Source of the DNA: Flavobacterium davisii
Lineage (GTDB): Bacteria > Bacteroidota > Bacteroidia > Flavobacteriales > Flavobacteriaceae
Reading direction: 5' to 3'
Length of the DNA: 64,000 nucleotides
NCBI RefSeq assembly: GCF_019565505.1
Contig: NZ_CP067378.1
Span: forward strand, 2,294,001 to 2,358,000
Positions 46,928 through 57,857 of this stretch are shown piece by piece (position 1 is the first letter of the stretch; each line of letters opens with the position of its first letter). The position numbers and the translations under genes are program-made. The notes under the pieces are model-generated. The model was given only the letters and a program-made list of their open reading frames with translations, was not told the origin of the DNA and did not search any database.

Positions 46928-47000
46928 TTGTAATCTTATCATCTGATCAAAAGGAGAAATTGCATACTCTAAACAATGGGACTTTTTCCTTTAGTCGGCG
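46928..47000 (+). repeat. Partial copy of the dispersed 47.1 kb repeat, opposite orientation
   Basis: TAATCTTATCATCTGATCAA, then GGAGAAAT, CATACTCTAAACAATGGGAC and TTTTCC correspond to the interior of the element at 47114-47390 read on the other strand. Flanking bases (AAGCTGTGTTAAGAG) resemble the arms of the 1858-2015 repeat. 46743-46920 holds only AT-rich sequence. Confidence 0.4.
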
Positions 47001-47113
47001 TGATAGACTAGATGTTGCGTTTAACTTTTTAGATACTTCGCCTAAAAAGGATGTCTAATAATAAGGTTTTATAGGTTTTGAGTAAAAGGTGTCAGTTGTC
47101 TTAAATTATATTA

Positions 47114-47390
47114 AACCCAGATTCTGGATTATATTTCATGCTCGAGATGAAAAGATAAAAAATGAACAAAAAAATTCTGGTAGATAAGGAGCAAAAGTCG
47201 TAATCTAGTCGTAGTTTGTCGCTTCGATCCAAGGGAGAAGTTACATTGTTTAGAGTATGTGATTTCGCTCCTGTTCTATAAATGACAAGATTATGAATTT
47301 TTAAGAACAGTTCGAATTCAATCAAAAAGACACTTTTTAGATTTAAAATTCTTCTTTATTTGTAATAAATTTTACCGCATAATTTGGGTT
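47114..47390 (-). mobile_element. 277 bp MITE-like element (type B)
   Basis: Left end AACCCAGATTCTGGATTA, right end TACCGCATAATTTGGGTT: inverted ends related to the type A MITE ends. The interior matches ~968-1152 in inverted orientation (AATGACAAGATTATGAAT, TATGTGATTTC, ACATTGTTTAGAGTATG). There is no coding frame of note. 47391-47768 is AT-rich and empty of recognised features. Confidence 0.6.
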
Positions 47391-47770
47391 AAAAATTAGA
47401 CTATATTTTGTTTAGAACGAGATTGATTATTTGTTTTATTGTTTGTAAGTAAATTATTTGGGAAAATGTGGTTTGCTAAATTTGGAAAGAAAAAACAATG
47501 AAAATGACCCTTAAATAGCTTTTCCTTTTTTAATTTATAATATGCTTAACGTTTTGTTGTAAGTTGAGTTTTATTTAGAATCAATTAAGAAGGAAAAATA
47601 ATATTATTTATACGATCTATTTCTTTTAAGGAGTCTTTTTTTTTTGAATATGTATGAAAGAGACTGTTTTTTTAAATTAAAACCTCCTGAGTGAGGTATG
47701 GGTAAATTGATAGTGGGGGTGGAGTAATCTTTAGACTTGATAACGGTATTTAGGGAATATGGTCAAAATA

Positions 47771-47904
47771 AAAAAGATGTCCTGAGTAGTTGATATTTTA
47801 AAATTTTAAAGGTGGTAAACGGAAAAGTCAGGATTAAATAAGTTGTACTTATTGATTATAAGACTCCTTTCGTTATATTGTATCACTTTTGAGGACATCT
47901 TTTT
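47771..47904. terminator. Long inverted repeat 3' of roadblock gene 3
   Basis: AAAAAGATGTCCT at 47771-47783 pairs with AGGACATCTTTT at 47892-47904. It ends 10 bases beyond the 3' end of the roadblock gene at 47915 (minus strand), the same position relative to a gene as the repeats at 319, 1858, 34385, 49141 and 53243. Confidence 0.6.
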
Positions 47905-47914
47905 ACTAAAAAGA

Positions 47915-48290
47915 TTACATTTTTTTAGTAATGTCTTTCTTGTATTTGTTTAATAAAGCCTTAGTCATTCCTAAATTAGCTCTGCTAGAATCAACGGCTA
48001 AATAAATAAAGTATTCGTTGTTTTCTGAAATATCAATAATATGAATCTGAGATTTTAGATTAATCATTATATCCTCAATAGTTTCGTTAAGACTTAATGC
48101 GTTGATTGCATTTAATTGAGCCTTTACAACCTCTAAGTTGAAAGCAGAAGCCAACTCAGGATCAAAATTAGGATTTGCTGATAATGTATAATAAGAGATT
48201 CCACTTTTAATTTCAGAAATGGCAACGGCTATAAACCCGAGGAACATTGCTTTTAAGATCCTCTCCAAATTGTTTTAAAAAATCTGACAT
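47915..48290 (-). CDS. Roadblock/LC7-like small protein 3 (frame break)
   Basis: About 125 residues from ATG 48290 (SDFLKQFGEDLKSNV) with an extra C near 48239 that breaks the frame at the LGF motif; repaired it continues GFIAVAISEIKSGISYY, FDPELASAFNLEVVKAQLNA, IEDIMINLKSQIHIIDIS, ending KYKKDITKKM. Nearly identical to copies 2, 4 and 5 in the C-terminal half. Confidence 0.62.
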
Positions 48291-48402
48291 AAATGAGTGT
48301 TTTAGGGTAAGAATTTACTCAACAAATATAATAGAATATAAATTGATTTAAAAATTTTAATTGTAGAAAGCTTTCTATAAAGTTGATGATTTTCAAAATA
48401 AA

Positions 48403-48425
48403 AAACCATCTGTAGGAGATGGTTT
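48403..48425 (-). terminator. Terminator of roadblock gene 4
   Basis: AAACCATCT at 48403-48411 pairs with AGATGGTTT at 48417-48425 (9 bp, 5-base loop), 30 bases beyond the repaired stop at 48455. Confidence 0.75.
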
Positions 48426-48454
48426 ATGGGAGTTGATTTAGGTTTGGAGAGGTA

Positions 48455-48828
48455 TTACATTTTTTTTGTAATATCTTTTTGTATTTATTTAACAGGGCTT
48501 TTGTCATACCTAAATTGGCTCTATTTGAGTCAACAGCTAGATAAATGAAATATTCATTGTTTTCAGAAATATCAATGATGTGTATTTGAGATTTTAAATT
48601 AATCATGATATCTTCAATGGTTTCATTAAGGCCTAATGCACTAATGGCATTTAATTTAGCTTTTACTACTTCTAGGTTAAAAGCAGAAGCTAGTTCAGGA
48701 TCAAAATTTGGGTCTGAAGACAATGTGTAATAAGAAATTCCGCTTTTAATTTCCGCAACGGCAACTGCTAAAAAACCGGGGATATTGCTTTTTAAATCGT
48801 CTCCAAATTGTTTTAAAAAATCTGACAT
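48455..48828 (-). CDS. Roadblock/LC7-like small protein 4 (frame break at the end)
   Basis: 124 residues from ATG 48828 to a TAA at 48455 after restoring one A in the run near 48475, which gives the same KKDITKKM end as the paralogues; unrepaired, the frame runs on to 48424. Domain blocks: DDLKSNIPGFLAVAVAEIKS, FDPELASAFNLEVVKAKLNA, NEYFIYLAVDSNRANLGM. The short distance to copies 3 and 5 and the same strand suggest recent tandem duplication, each copy with its own terminator. Confidence 0.62.
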
Positions 48829-49140
48829 ATAAATAAGTATTTAGGGTTAAATTTCAATACAAATTTATTGTAATGATGAAATTTTTATTTTCATTTTTGT
48901 AGAAAATGTTCTACTTGTATTTAATTTTTATTGTTTCTAAATAAAGATAAATATTTTGTAATGAGGTTGTTAAGTATCTTGTAAAGATCTACTATAATAG
49001 TACTTTGTATTTGATTTTTTCGACGAATATGTGATTGGATTTTAGGAATAATGTACTTGATAAAGTTGTATTATTTGCAGTTTTATTTGTTTTTAGAATA
49101 AAATAAAGGAAGATTTCGTGGGTTTTTTAGATATTTTAAG

Positions 49141-49242
49141 AGATTGTCTGAAAATTGTATTATTTCAGGCAAGACAGGATGTTATCTTCTTTTAAGGTGT
49201 TTTTCCTGTTTGCTAAGTTGAAGGTCTATTTTCAGACAATCT
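49141..49242. terminator. Long inverted repeat 3' of roadblock gene 5
   Basis: AGATTGTCTGAAAAT at 49141-49155 is the exact reverse complement of ATTTTCAGACAATCT at 49228-49242 (15 bp, 72 bases enclosed), 14 bases beyond the gene's 3' end. The CTGTCTGAAAA-like core matches the arm of the repeat at 1858-2015. 48829-49140 holds nothing else. Confidence 0.65.
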
Positions 49243-49256
49243 TATTTGAAAAGGAA

Positions 49257-49631
49257 TTACATTTTTTTCGTAATGTCTTTTTTGTACTTGTTTAATAGTG
49301 CTTTCGTCATGCCTAAATTAGCTTTTTTTGAATCAACGGCTAGGTATATAAAATATTCGTTGTTTTCTGAAATGTCAATAATGTGTATTTGACTCTTAAG
49401 ATTGATCATAATGTCTTCTATATATTCATCGAGTCCAAGTGCATTAATTGCATTTAATTTAGCCTTTACTACTTCAAGATTGAAAGCGGAAGCTAATTCT
49501 GGGTCAAAATTGGGGTTCATTGATAAAGTGTAATACGATATTCCACTTTTAATTTCAGCTATTGCTACTGCAATAAAACCGAGAACATTGTTTTTTAGAT
49601 CCTCTCCGAATTGTTGTAAAAAATCTGACAT
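49257..49631 (-). CDS. Roadblock/LC7-like small protein 5
   Basis: 124 residues, intact: SDFLQQFGEDLKNNVLGFIA, VAIAEIKSGISYYTLSMN, FDPELASAFNLEVVKAKLNA, IEDIMINLKSQIHIIDIS, NEYFIYLAVDSKKANLGM, KKDITKKM. Same fold and comments as the paralogues; differences cluster in the loop around the SMNPN and DEYIED positions. Confidence 0.62.
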   Translation of the reverse strand: MSDFLQQFGEDLKNNVLGFIAVAIAEIKSGISYYTLSMNPNFDPELASAFNLEVVKAKLNAINALGLDEYIEDIMINLKSQIHIIDISENNEYFIYLAVDSKKANLGMTKALLNKYKKDITKKM

Positions 49632-49786
49632 AGGCTTGTGTTTTGGGTTGATAATATGTTAAAGTTATGAAAAAAAAGCATAGAATCAAAGAGGTAAATA
49701 AACAAAAATCATTTTTTGTTTAATGTATATGTGTTCGGTTTTGTAGTGAAGATGAAAAGGTAAAGAAAATAATTCTTGCAGATATG

Positions 49787-49875
49787 GCGTGCGTGCTTGA
49801 ATTGGAATAAAAATCAGTTAGAGTGGATTTGTTTTGTTCATTTACTTCGTTCGAGTATAATGTGTAATCAGGGTT
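49787..49875 (+). repeat. Partial type C element
   Basis: GTGCGTGCTTGAATTGGAAT, then TTTACTTCGTTCGAGTATAA and TGTGTAATCAGGGTT match the right half of the type C element at 2020-2220, including the terminal repeat. The left half is missing. Confidence 0.55.
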
Positions 49876-49908
49876 TAAGAAGGTGTTTAAAAACCTTTAA
49901 AAAAATAA

Positions 49909-49944
49909 AAAAGGCGCCTATAAAAAAATTATAGTACACCTTTT
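49909..49944 (-). terminator. Terminator after tsf
   Basis: AAAAGG...TATAA at 49909-49924 pairs with TTATA...CCTTTT at 49929-49944 with internal mismatches, 25 bases beyond the tsf stop. Confidence 0.5.
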
Positions 49945-49969
49945 ATTTTGTTTTGAAATATTCAGGGTT

Positions 49970-50793
49970 TTATCCTAAAGCAACTCTTTTAAATCCAGTA
50001 ACAGTTAAGTTAGCGTCAACTGTTTTAACATACTGAGCAACGCTCATAGAGCTGTCTTTAATAAAATCTTGGTTTATTAAAGTGTTATCTTTGAAGAAAC
50101 GGTTTAATTTACCTTTTGCAATATTGTCTAACATAGCTTCTGGTTTGCCTTCAGCTCTTAATTGATCTTTTGCTATTTCAATTTCTTTTTCAATTAAAGC
50201 AGCATCAACTCCTTCTTCGTTTAGGGCAATTGGGTTCATAGCGGCAGCTTGCATAGAAACACTTTTTGCTGCTTCTTCAGCACCTTCTACGTTTGCAGAT
50301 AATGCAGTTAAAGTAGCGATTTTGTTTCCAGCATGTATGTAAGAACCGATAAAAGCACCTTCTAATCTTTCGAAAGAACCGATTTCGATTTTTTCTCCAA
50401 TTACACCTGTTTGTTCGATTAACTTGTCGGCTACAGTAATGCCTCCGAAGTCAGAAGCTAATAATTCTTCTTTAGTCGCGTAAACTAAAGCTTGGTTTGC
50501 TAAATCAGTAGCTAATTTTACGAAACCTTCGTTTTTACCTACGAAATCAGTTTCGCAGTTTAATGTAATAACTACACCAACTGTTTTATCTGTATTTACA
50601 GCAGCAATAGCAGCTCCTTCGGTAGATTCTCTATCAGAGCGGTTAGCTGCTACTTTTTGACCTTTTTGCGTAAGTTTTCGATAGCTAAATCGAAATCTCC
50701 ATTAGCTTCAGTCAAAGCTTTTTTACAGTCCATCATTCCGGCACCTGTAATTTGTCTTAATTTATTTACGTCTGCAGCAGTGATTGTTGACAT
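49970..50793 (-). CDS. tsf: Elongation factor Ts (frame break)
   Basis: About 275 residues from ATG 50793. Nucleotide exchange factor for EF-Tu; essential. N-terminus [20 protein letters not shown] with [16 protein letters not shown], then [13 protein letters not shown] (core), [15 protein letters not shown] and the C-terminal [15 protein letters not shown]. One A is missing near 50663-50667 between LRK and GQKVAANRS. Follows rpsB by ~140 bases in the usual rpsB-tsf order. Confidence 0.93.
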
Positions 50794-50930
50794 ACTATTT
50801 TTATTTTAATAAATTTAATAATTTTTAAAAGTAAAAAATTCCAATCAGCTAATTCTAAATTCCAATTTTAACAAATTATCAAAACTGATAATTTTATGGA
50901 ATTTGGAACTTGCGACTGGAATTTAAAATA

Positions 50931-51688
50931 TTATTCTTCAGAAGCTGTAGCTGCTGTAGCTGCTTTTGCTTCTTCAGTTGCTTCTACTTCTTTTTCTGAA
51001 GTTCTGTTTGATAAGCCTTCAGTAATAGCAGCAGTTACTAATGATAATACTTTATCAATAGATTTTGAAGCGTCATCATTTGCAGGGATTACATAGTCAA
51101 CTTGACGTGGGTCAGAGTTTGTATCAACCATTGCAAATACAGGAATGTTTAATTTTTGAGCTTCTTTTACTGCGATGTGTTCAGCTTTGATATCAACTAC
51201 AAATAATGCAGCTGGTAATCTTGACATATCAGCGATAGAGCCTAAGTTTTTTTCTAACTTAGCACGTAAACGCTCGATTTGTAACTTTTCTTTTTAGATA
51301 AAGTGTCAAATGTACCGTCTTTTTTCATTCTGTCGATAGAAGCCATTTTTTTAACAGCTTTACGAATTGTAACGAAGTTGGTTAACATACCACCTGGCCA
51401 TCTTTCAGTGATGTAAGGCATGTTAGCTGCTTTAGCTTTTTCAGCTACGATATCTTTAGCTTGTTTTTTGGTAGCTACGAATAAAATTTTTCTACCAGAT
51501 GCAGCGATTTTTTTTAAAGCTTCATTTGCTTCTTCAATTTTAGCTGCAGTTTTGTATAGGTTGATAATGTGGATACCATTACGCTCCATGTAGATGTAAG
51601 GAGCCATGTTTGGATCCCACTTTCTAGTCATGTGTCCAAAGTGAACACCTGCTTCTAGTAATTCTTTAACTTCTACTTTATTTGCCAT
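50931..51688 (-). CDS. rpsB: 30S ribosomal protein S2 (frame break)
   Basis: About 252 residues from ATG 51688: [51 protein letters not shown], then a missing A near 51291-51295 after TLSKK, then [40 protein letters not shown]. The C-terminal tail is acidic and alanine-rich. Downstream of rpsI in the common Bacteroidota order rplM-rpsI-rpsB-tsf. Confidence 0.95.
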
Positions 51689-51852
51689 TTTAGAAATAGT
51701 TTACGTTCTGTTGAATTAGCAATGCGTTTTTAAAATTTAAATTAACAAATGTAATTTTTATAATCTCAACCCATTTAGATGCTAAACTAATCTCCGGCCT
51801 CAGCACGGAAAAGCAACATAACTTAGTTTTTTTTAATAAATAATAATAAATA

Positions 51853-52239
51853 TTAACGTTTAGAGAATTGGAATCTCTTACGAGCTTTCTTCTGACCGAA
51901 TTTTTTACGCTCTACCATACGAGGGTCACGAGTTAGTAATCCTTCAGGTTTTAAGATTGCTCTATTTCCTTCTCCTACTTCACACATAGCGCGAGCAATA
52001 GCCATACGTACAGCTTCTGCTTGACCAGTTGTACCACCACCATAAACGTTGATTTTTACATCAAAGTTTGAAGCGTTGTCAGTCATTGCTAATGGTTGCA
52101 TAACTTTATACTGTAAAGTTGCAGTAGGGAAGTAAGTTTCAAATGCTTTTTTGTTTACAGTGATGTTTCCTGTACCTTCTGATACATAAACACGTGCCAC
52201 AGCACATTTTCTTCTACCGATTTTGTGAATAACTCCCAT
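51853..52239 (-). CDS. rpsI: 30S ribosomal protein S9
   Basis: 128 residues, intact: GRRKCAVARVYVSEGTGNIT, YGGGTTGQAEAVRMAIARAM, LLTRDPRMVERKKFGQKKAR, ending RFQFSKR, the basic tail that reaches the P-site tRNA. Its ATG shares one base with the stop of rplM (TAATG), indicating translational coupling. Confidence 0.97.
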   Translation of the reverse strand: MGVIHKIGRRKCAVARVYVSEGTGNITVNKKAFETYFPTATLQYKVMQPLAMTDNASNFDVKINVYGGGTTGQAEAVRMAIARAMCEVGEGNRAILKPEGLLTRDPRMVERKKFGQKKARKRFQFSKR

Positions 52240-52694
52240 TACTTAAGATCGTTTAGATTAACGGTTTTAGGTGTTTGAGCCGCATGTTTGTGCTCTGAAC
52301 CTACATTTACACTCAAATTACGGAATAATTGAGCACCTAATTTGTTTTTAGGTAACATTCCTTTTACAGCTTTTTCTACTAATAATGCAGGGTTCTTTTG
52401 TTGCATTACTTTAGCTGTTAATGTTCTTTGACCTCCTGGGTAACCTGTATAGCGAACATAAGTTTTGTCCTCTAACTTATTCCCTGTAAGGTTGATTTTT
52501 TCCGCGTTGATAATAATTACATTATCCCCACAGTCCACGTGTGGCGTATAACTTGGTTTGTACTTACCTCTTAAAAGCATAGCAACTTTTGAAGCAAGAC
52601 GACCTAAGTTATGACCTTCAGCGTCTACAACAATCCACTGTTTGTCTGCAGTAGCTTTGTTTGCCGATACTGTCTTGTAGCTTAATGTGTTCAC
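52239..52694 (-). CDS. rplM: 50S ribosomal protein L13
   Basis: 151 residues, intact: WIVVDAEGHNLGRLASKVAM, LLRGKYKPSYTPHVDCGDNV, VRYTGYPGGQRTLTAKVM, VKGMLPKNKLG, LSVNVGSEHKHAAQTPK. First gene of the rplM-rpsI-rpsB-tsf cluster. Confidence 0.97.
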   Translation of the reverse strand: MNTLSYKTVSANKATADKQWIVVDAEGHNLGRLASKVAMLLRGKYKPSYTPHVDCGDNVIIINAEKINLTGNKLEDKTYVRYTGYPGGQRTLTAKVMQQKNPALLVEKAVKGMLPKNKLGAQLFRNLSVNVGSEHKHAAQTPKTVNLNDLK

Positions 52695-53019
52695 AATAAT
52701 TACTTTTTAATTAAACATTCCATTCCCAATTAAGGGAGTGCAAAAGTACAATTATTTATTAATAAACCAAATAGCTTTAATGTTTTTCTTTTTATTGCCA
52801 TTCAATAAGTTAACTTTTATATGCTCTTTTAGTTTGTTGGTGATACTGTATGAAGGACTTGATTGGATTGTTTATATGTATTTTGGTCACTTTGTAAATA
52901 GGTTGCCTTTTGCTTCTAAGTAAGGTGTAATACCTGTATATATGTTTGATAGTTAATGAATAAAGGTAATTTGTGAATTATATGGTTGAAGGATAAATGA
53001 TTTAATCTCTTTGTTAGAT

Positions 53020-53175
53020 TCAAATTTCGAATTAGACTCGGACCCAGTGAATCGGCTAAGCTTAATCTATTTTACTTTATTTTCTTTCAATTTAAGTATA
53101 TGTTCAAATGTTAATCATCAAAATAGTTGTCTATTTCTTCTTCTAGAATTTTTTATGAGTACTTGATTTTTTGAG
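53020..53175 (-). repeat. Degenerate type C element, inverted
   Basis: AATTAGACTCGGACCC, TAATCATCAAAATAGTTG and CTATTTCTTCTTCTAGAATT correspond to the reverse complement of the element at 2020-2220. The terminal repeats are decayed. 52738-53019, upstream of rplM, holds no other recognised feature. Confidence 0.5.
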
Positions 53176-53242
53176 AGGTTTTATTACACAAGCAAATCAG
53201 ATGTTGAATCGTTGGGATGGGAAGGAGGTCGATTTTAGAAAA

Positions 53243-53314
53243 AAAACAACTTTCATTTCAATTCAAGCAAGAATTTGTGTAGATCTCTTTTTAAACGAAA
53301 TGAAAGTTGTTTTT
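53243..53314. terminator. Long inverted repeat 3' of polA
   Basis: AAAACAACTTTCATTTC at 53243-53259 is complementary to GAAATGAAAGTTGTTTT at 53297-53313, 17 bp, with ~37 bases between. It ends ~11 bases beyond the polA stop (minus strand). Confidence 0.7.
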
Positions 53315-53324
53315 AGAAGGATGT

Positions 53325-56156
53325 TTAATGGGCTTCTAACCAGTCATTACCTACGCCGATTTCTACTTCTAAAGGGACTGTCATTTTAAAAGCATTTTCC
53401 ATTTCTTCTTTTATCATAGGTTTGATTTTTTCTAGCTCGGAATTATGGACATCAAATACCAATTCGTCATGAACTTGTAGCAACATTTTAGATTGGTAGT
53501 GGTCCTCTTTTAAGCGTTTATGGATGTTAATCATAGCAATTTTAATGATATCAGCAGCACTGCCTTGGATAGGGGCATTTACAGCATTACGCTCTGCTGC
53601 ACTTCGAACTACAGCATTAGCTGAATTAATATCTTTTAAATAACGTCTACGTCCTGATATGGTTTCTACATAGCCATTTTCACGAGCAAAATCAATTTGA
53701 TTTGTAATATAGGATTTTAGTTTAGGATAAGTATTGTAATAAGCCTCAATTAGTTCCGCGCTTTCTTTTCTTGATAATGAGGTTTGATTGCTCAAGCCAA
53801 ATGCCGATACACCATAAATAATTCCGAAATTAACGGTTTTAGCATTGCTACGTTGTTCTTTGTTTACTTCTTCTAAAGGAATGTTGAAGACTTTTGCAGC
53901 AGTGCTTTTGTGTATGTCTTCGTTATTTTGAAAAGCAGTAATCATAGTGTCTTCTCCAGAAAGTGCTGCTATAATACGTAATTCAATTTGTGAGTAATCC
54001 GCAGAGAGTAATGTGTGATTTTCATCACGAGCAATAAATGCTTTGCGGATTTGGCGGCCTCTTTCAGTTCTAATAGGGATATTTTGTAAGTTAGGATTGT
54101 TAGAGCTTAATCTTCCCGTGGCCGCGACTGTTTGCATGTAATCTGTATGTACGCGAGTTGTTTTATTGTTAATCTGTAAAGGAAGAGCATCTACATAAGT
54201 GTTTTTTAATTTTACAAGTTGACGCCATTCTAAAATGTTCTGCACTATTTTGTGGTCGTTGGCAAGATAACTTAAAATTTCTTCACCTGTTGCGTATTGT
54301 CCTGTTTTGGTTTTTTTTTGTTTTGGCCCTCCAATTTGAAGCTTCTCAAATAAAATATCACCTAATTGTTTAGGAGAAGCTAAGTTGAATTTTTCCCCAG
54401 CTTGTTCATAGATGTCTTTTTCTATAGTATCAATTTCTTTTTGCATGTCTATTGACATAGATTTTAAGAAATTTTGATCAAGATTGATTCCTTCTCGTTC
54501 CATATCCGCTAAAACTTGAACTAATGGAATTTCTATTTCATTAAACAGTTTTTGGGTACCTACGCGTTCTAAAATGGGTTCGAAATGTTCTTTTAGTTGA
54601 TAAGTTATATCAGCATCCTCTACAGCATATTCTTTAATTTCTTCCAATGCTACTTGGCGCATTGATAATTGGTTTTTCCTTTTTTTCCTATTAAAGTTTC
54701 GATCGATTTAGGACTATATTGTAAATAGGTTTCTGATAATACATCCATATTATGGCGCATATCAGGATTAATTAAATAATGGGCTATCATAGTGTCAAAT
54801 ACAGTGCCTTTTATTTCAACTTCGTAATTGGCTAAAATTTTTAAGTCGTATTTAATATTTTGTCCTATTTTCGTGATAGATTCATTTTCAAAAAATGGTT
54901 TGAACTTGTGTATTAACTCTTTTGTTTCTTCTTGGTCTTCGGGAAAAGGGATGTAAAATCCTTTGCCTTTTTCCCAAGAAAAAGCGAGGCCTACTAATTC
55001 AGCACTAGTAGTGTCTATACCTGTGGTTTCAGTGTCAAAACAGACAGCTGTTTGTTTTAGTAAGTTTTGTAGTAATAGGTTAATAGCTAAGTTATTGTTA
55101 ACTAATTGGTAAAAATGTGTTGTGTTATCAAGGTTTGCGTATTGAAAACCAGCGATAGATTTGTTTTCCTCCTGATCAGAAAAACCAAATAAATCCATTT
55201 GGTTTTCAGGCGTTTTTTTGTGTTTTTTTAGAGCTAGATTCGGTGGTATCTATTTCGTCATATTCTTTTCCTCCTCCAAATAATTTGTCAAATTGAGCCT
55301 TCATTTGACGGAATTCTAGTTCTTGAAATAAAGTATCGGTTTTTTCAATATCAGGTTTAGAGAGTTCGAAACTTTCTTCGTCAAACTCTACAGGGCAATC
55401 CAATAGGATAGTGGCTAGTTTTTTGGAGAGAATTCCTTTTTCTTTGCTATTTTCAATGTTTTCTTTCATTTTTCCTTTTAGCTTGTCTGTGTTTGCTAAA
55501 AGATTTTCCATAGAACCGTATTCGGCTAACAGTTTTTTGGCTGTTTTCTCGCCTACACCCGGTAAGCCTGGAATATTATCTACGGCATCTCCCATCATTC
55601 CTAAAAAGTCGATTACTTGTAAAGGGTTTTCTATTTCAAATTTCGCCTTTACTTCTTCTACACCCCAGATTTCAATGTCATTTCCAGCACGTGAAGGACG
55701 GTACATAAAGATGTTTTCAGATACTAACTGACCAAAGTCTTTATCTGGTGTAACCATAAAAACTTGATATCCTTGTTTTTCCGCTTTTTTAGCCAATGTA
55801 CCTATTAAATCATCCGCTTCATAGCCAGAGACTTCTATGATCGGAATGTGCATAGCATTTAAAATTTCTTGAATATAAGGTACGGCAATTTTAATAGCCT
55901 CAGGTGTTTCGTCTCGATTAGCCTTATACTCAGCAAACATTTCTAAACGATAATCGCTTCCTCCTTTGTCAAATGCTACCGCTAAATGATCCGGTTTTTC
56001 ACGTTTGATTACATCCATTAAGGAATTCATAAAGCCAATAATAGCCGAAGTGTCTAATCCTTTAGAGTTAATTCTAGGGTTTTTAATAAAAGCATAATAA
56101 CCTCTAAAAATAAGCGCATAAGCGTCGAGTAGAAATAAACGTTTTTGTGTTGACAT
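53325..56156 (-). CDS. polA: DNA polymerase I (two frame breaks)
   Basis: About 943 residues from ATG 56156 (MSTQKRLFLLDAYALIFRGY) with missing A residues near 55217-55223 and 54672-54676. Domains: 5' nuclease (residues ~1-290, GYEADDLIGTLA, GDAVDNIPGLPGVGEKTA), 3'-5' exonuclease (~350-530) that keeps the proofreading motif CFDTETTGIDT, and the polymerase (~560-943: TGRLSSNNPNLQNIPIRTE, LLSADYSQIELRIIAALSG, NFGIIYGVSAFG, LLQVHDELVFD). Filling and joining of gaps in replication and repair. The breaks are probable sequence errors. Confidence 0.95.
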
Positions 56157-56368
56157 GATTATTATTTTGTAAGCATTCAAAAGTACAAAACTTGTTAGAT
56201 AAAGGACTTGTTAAAAATAAGATTTCTATAATATATATGATTTAATCAAGAGGGAGGTGAAAACCTTATGTTAAGTTTTGTGTTTTGGTGGCTTATTATT
56301 TTATTATATTGAAAAAAAAGGTTAATTTTATAAGTGAATTCTAGTGTTTAATGTTAATTTATGTAATA

Positions 56369-57857
56369 ATGAAAAAAACAAAACCCTAAAAAAACCATTG
56401 CTTGCCTACTTATTGTTTTTTTTATTCATGACAACAGCTTTGTTAGCCCAAGTAGGAATAGGTACCGTAACGCCTGATACGAGTTCTATTTTAGATATAG
56501 TATCTAACGATAAAGGAATGTTAACTCCTAGAATGACAACAGCTCAAAAGTTGGCAATTACCAATCCAGCAAACGGATTAATAGTATATGATACAGATTT
56601 GAAGTCGTTTTATTTTTATGATACAACAGCTACTAGTTGGATCCGAATTAATATAAATTCAGATGGTCGTTTAAAGTATAAATTAATAAGATCATCAGAT
56701 GTACTAGCTACCGTGTTAGCAGATGAGCTTGCTGCTGGTGGAGGATCTAAATATCTTTTGGATTCAGGAACGTTGTATGAAATAAATGGGACAATTGTTT
56801 TGAATTATCCTATAGAATTAAATAATGCCTATGTGAGTGGACAAGATTCAGGTGAAGATAAGTTAGTAAGAACTTCAGGAGATCTTTTTACAGGGACTAC
56901 AGGAGGAAGTATCCGCATTCTGACTTTGTCAGCCCTTTCAGGAAATGTATTTAATATAGATGGAGGAGGAACCGCAAGTCTTATTTTTAGAGATTGCATA
57001 GTAGCAAGTTCCGCGTCTGTTGGTTCTTTTAGAAATTTTGCGTTAGTTTTTCTCAGTATTGTTCAGTATTATGCAAATGCAAATGGTGTAGTGTATGAAA
57101 ATATAGCAAGATTATTATTGAGTAATACAGGGTGGTTTAGTAATAATACAGGAGTATATGAAAAATTGATAGGAACCTTTACATTAGCAGCCAAACAAGG
57201 AGGTTTTAGTGAAGTTACTGGAGCAAATATAGGCTTTGATGTATCTTCAAATCCTGTAATTACAGGTGATGCTACATTAGAATCTACTGTTTTTACAGGG
57301 ACTCTTACTACAGGAAAATACGTGAATCCGTATACAGTAGGAGGTTATGCAGGATATAATTTTAATAATAATTGGAATGTTCGTTGTCCGGTATCCCAAC
57401 TGAAACCGATGCTTCGGCCGTAGCTGATTTTGCGATTGATTACCCAGTGGGAAGTGGTGCTTCAACATCGTTTAATACCTCTAATCCAAGTAATATAGTA
57501 AAAGTTCAAGGGGTATCTACTTCTACCAATTTATTTCGATTTTCTACCGATGGAGGCGTAAATAACAGATTAAAATATGTAGGAAAAAAGAAAAGAATAT
57601 TTCAAGTCACAGGTTCTATTTCTTTTCAAGTGCCAGCTGTTGGAACTTATATAATTTATATTGCTAAAAATGGGACAGTCATATCACAATACAAAATATA
57701 TGGTAGAGGATTGACAACAAATGATATATTGGTTCTACCTTTAAATGCTTCTGTAGAGTTGTCTATAAATGATTATGTAGAGGTTTATGCACAGCGTTAC
57801 ACAGGAGGAACGACTGATGCTATTATAACACCCAATATGACTCTAATAATTAAATAA
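56369..57857 (+). CDS. Exported surface protein with VGIGT head motif (frame break)
   Basis: About 495 residues. Signal peptide (LLAYLLFFLFMTTALLAQ) followed by VGIGTVTPDTSSILDIVSND and KGMLTPRMTTAQKLAI, a start found in many Bacteroidota surface and tail-fibre-like proteins. The middle is rich in G, N and T and predicted beta-helical (SGNVFNIDGGGTASLIFRDC); the end is a jelly-roll-like domain (RIFQVTGSISFQVPAVGTY, LPLNASVELSINDYVEVYAQ). One G is missing near 57390. The ATG at 56369 needs one extra A in the following run; otherwise a GTG at 56344 is used. Confidence 0.65.
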
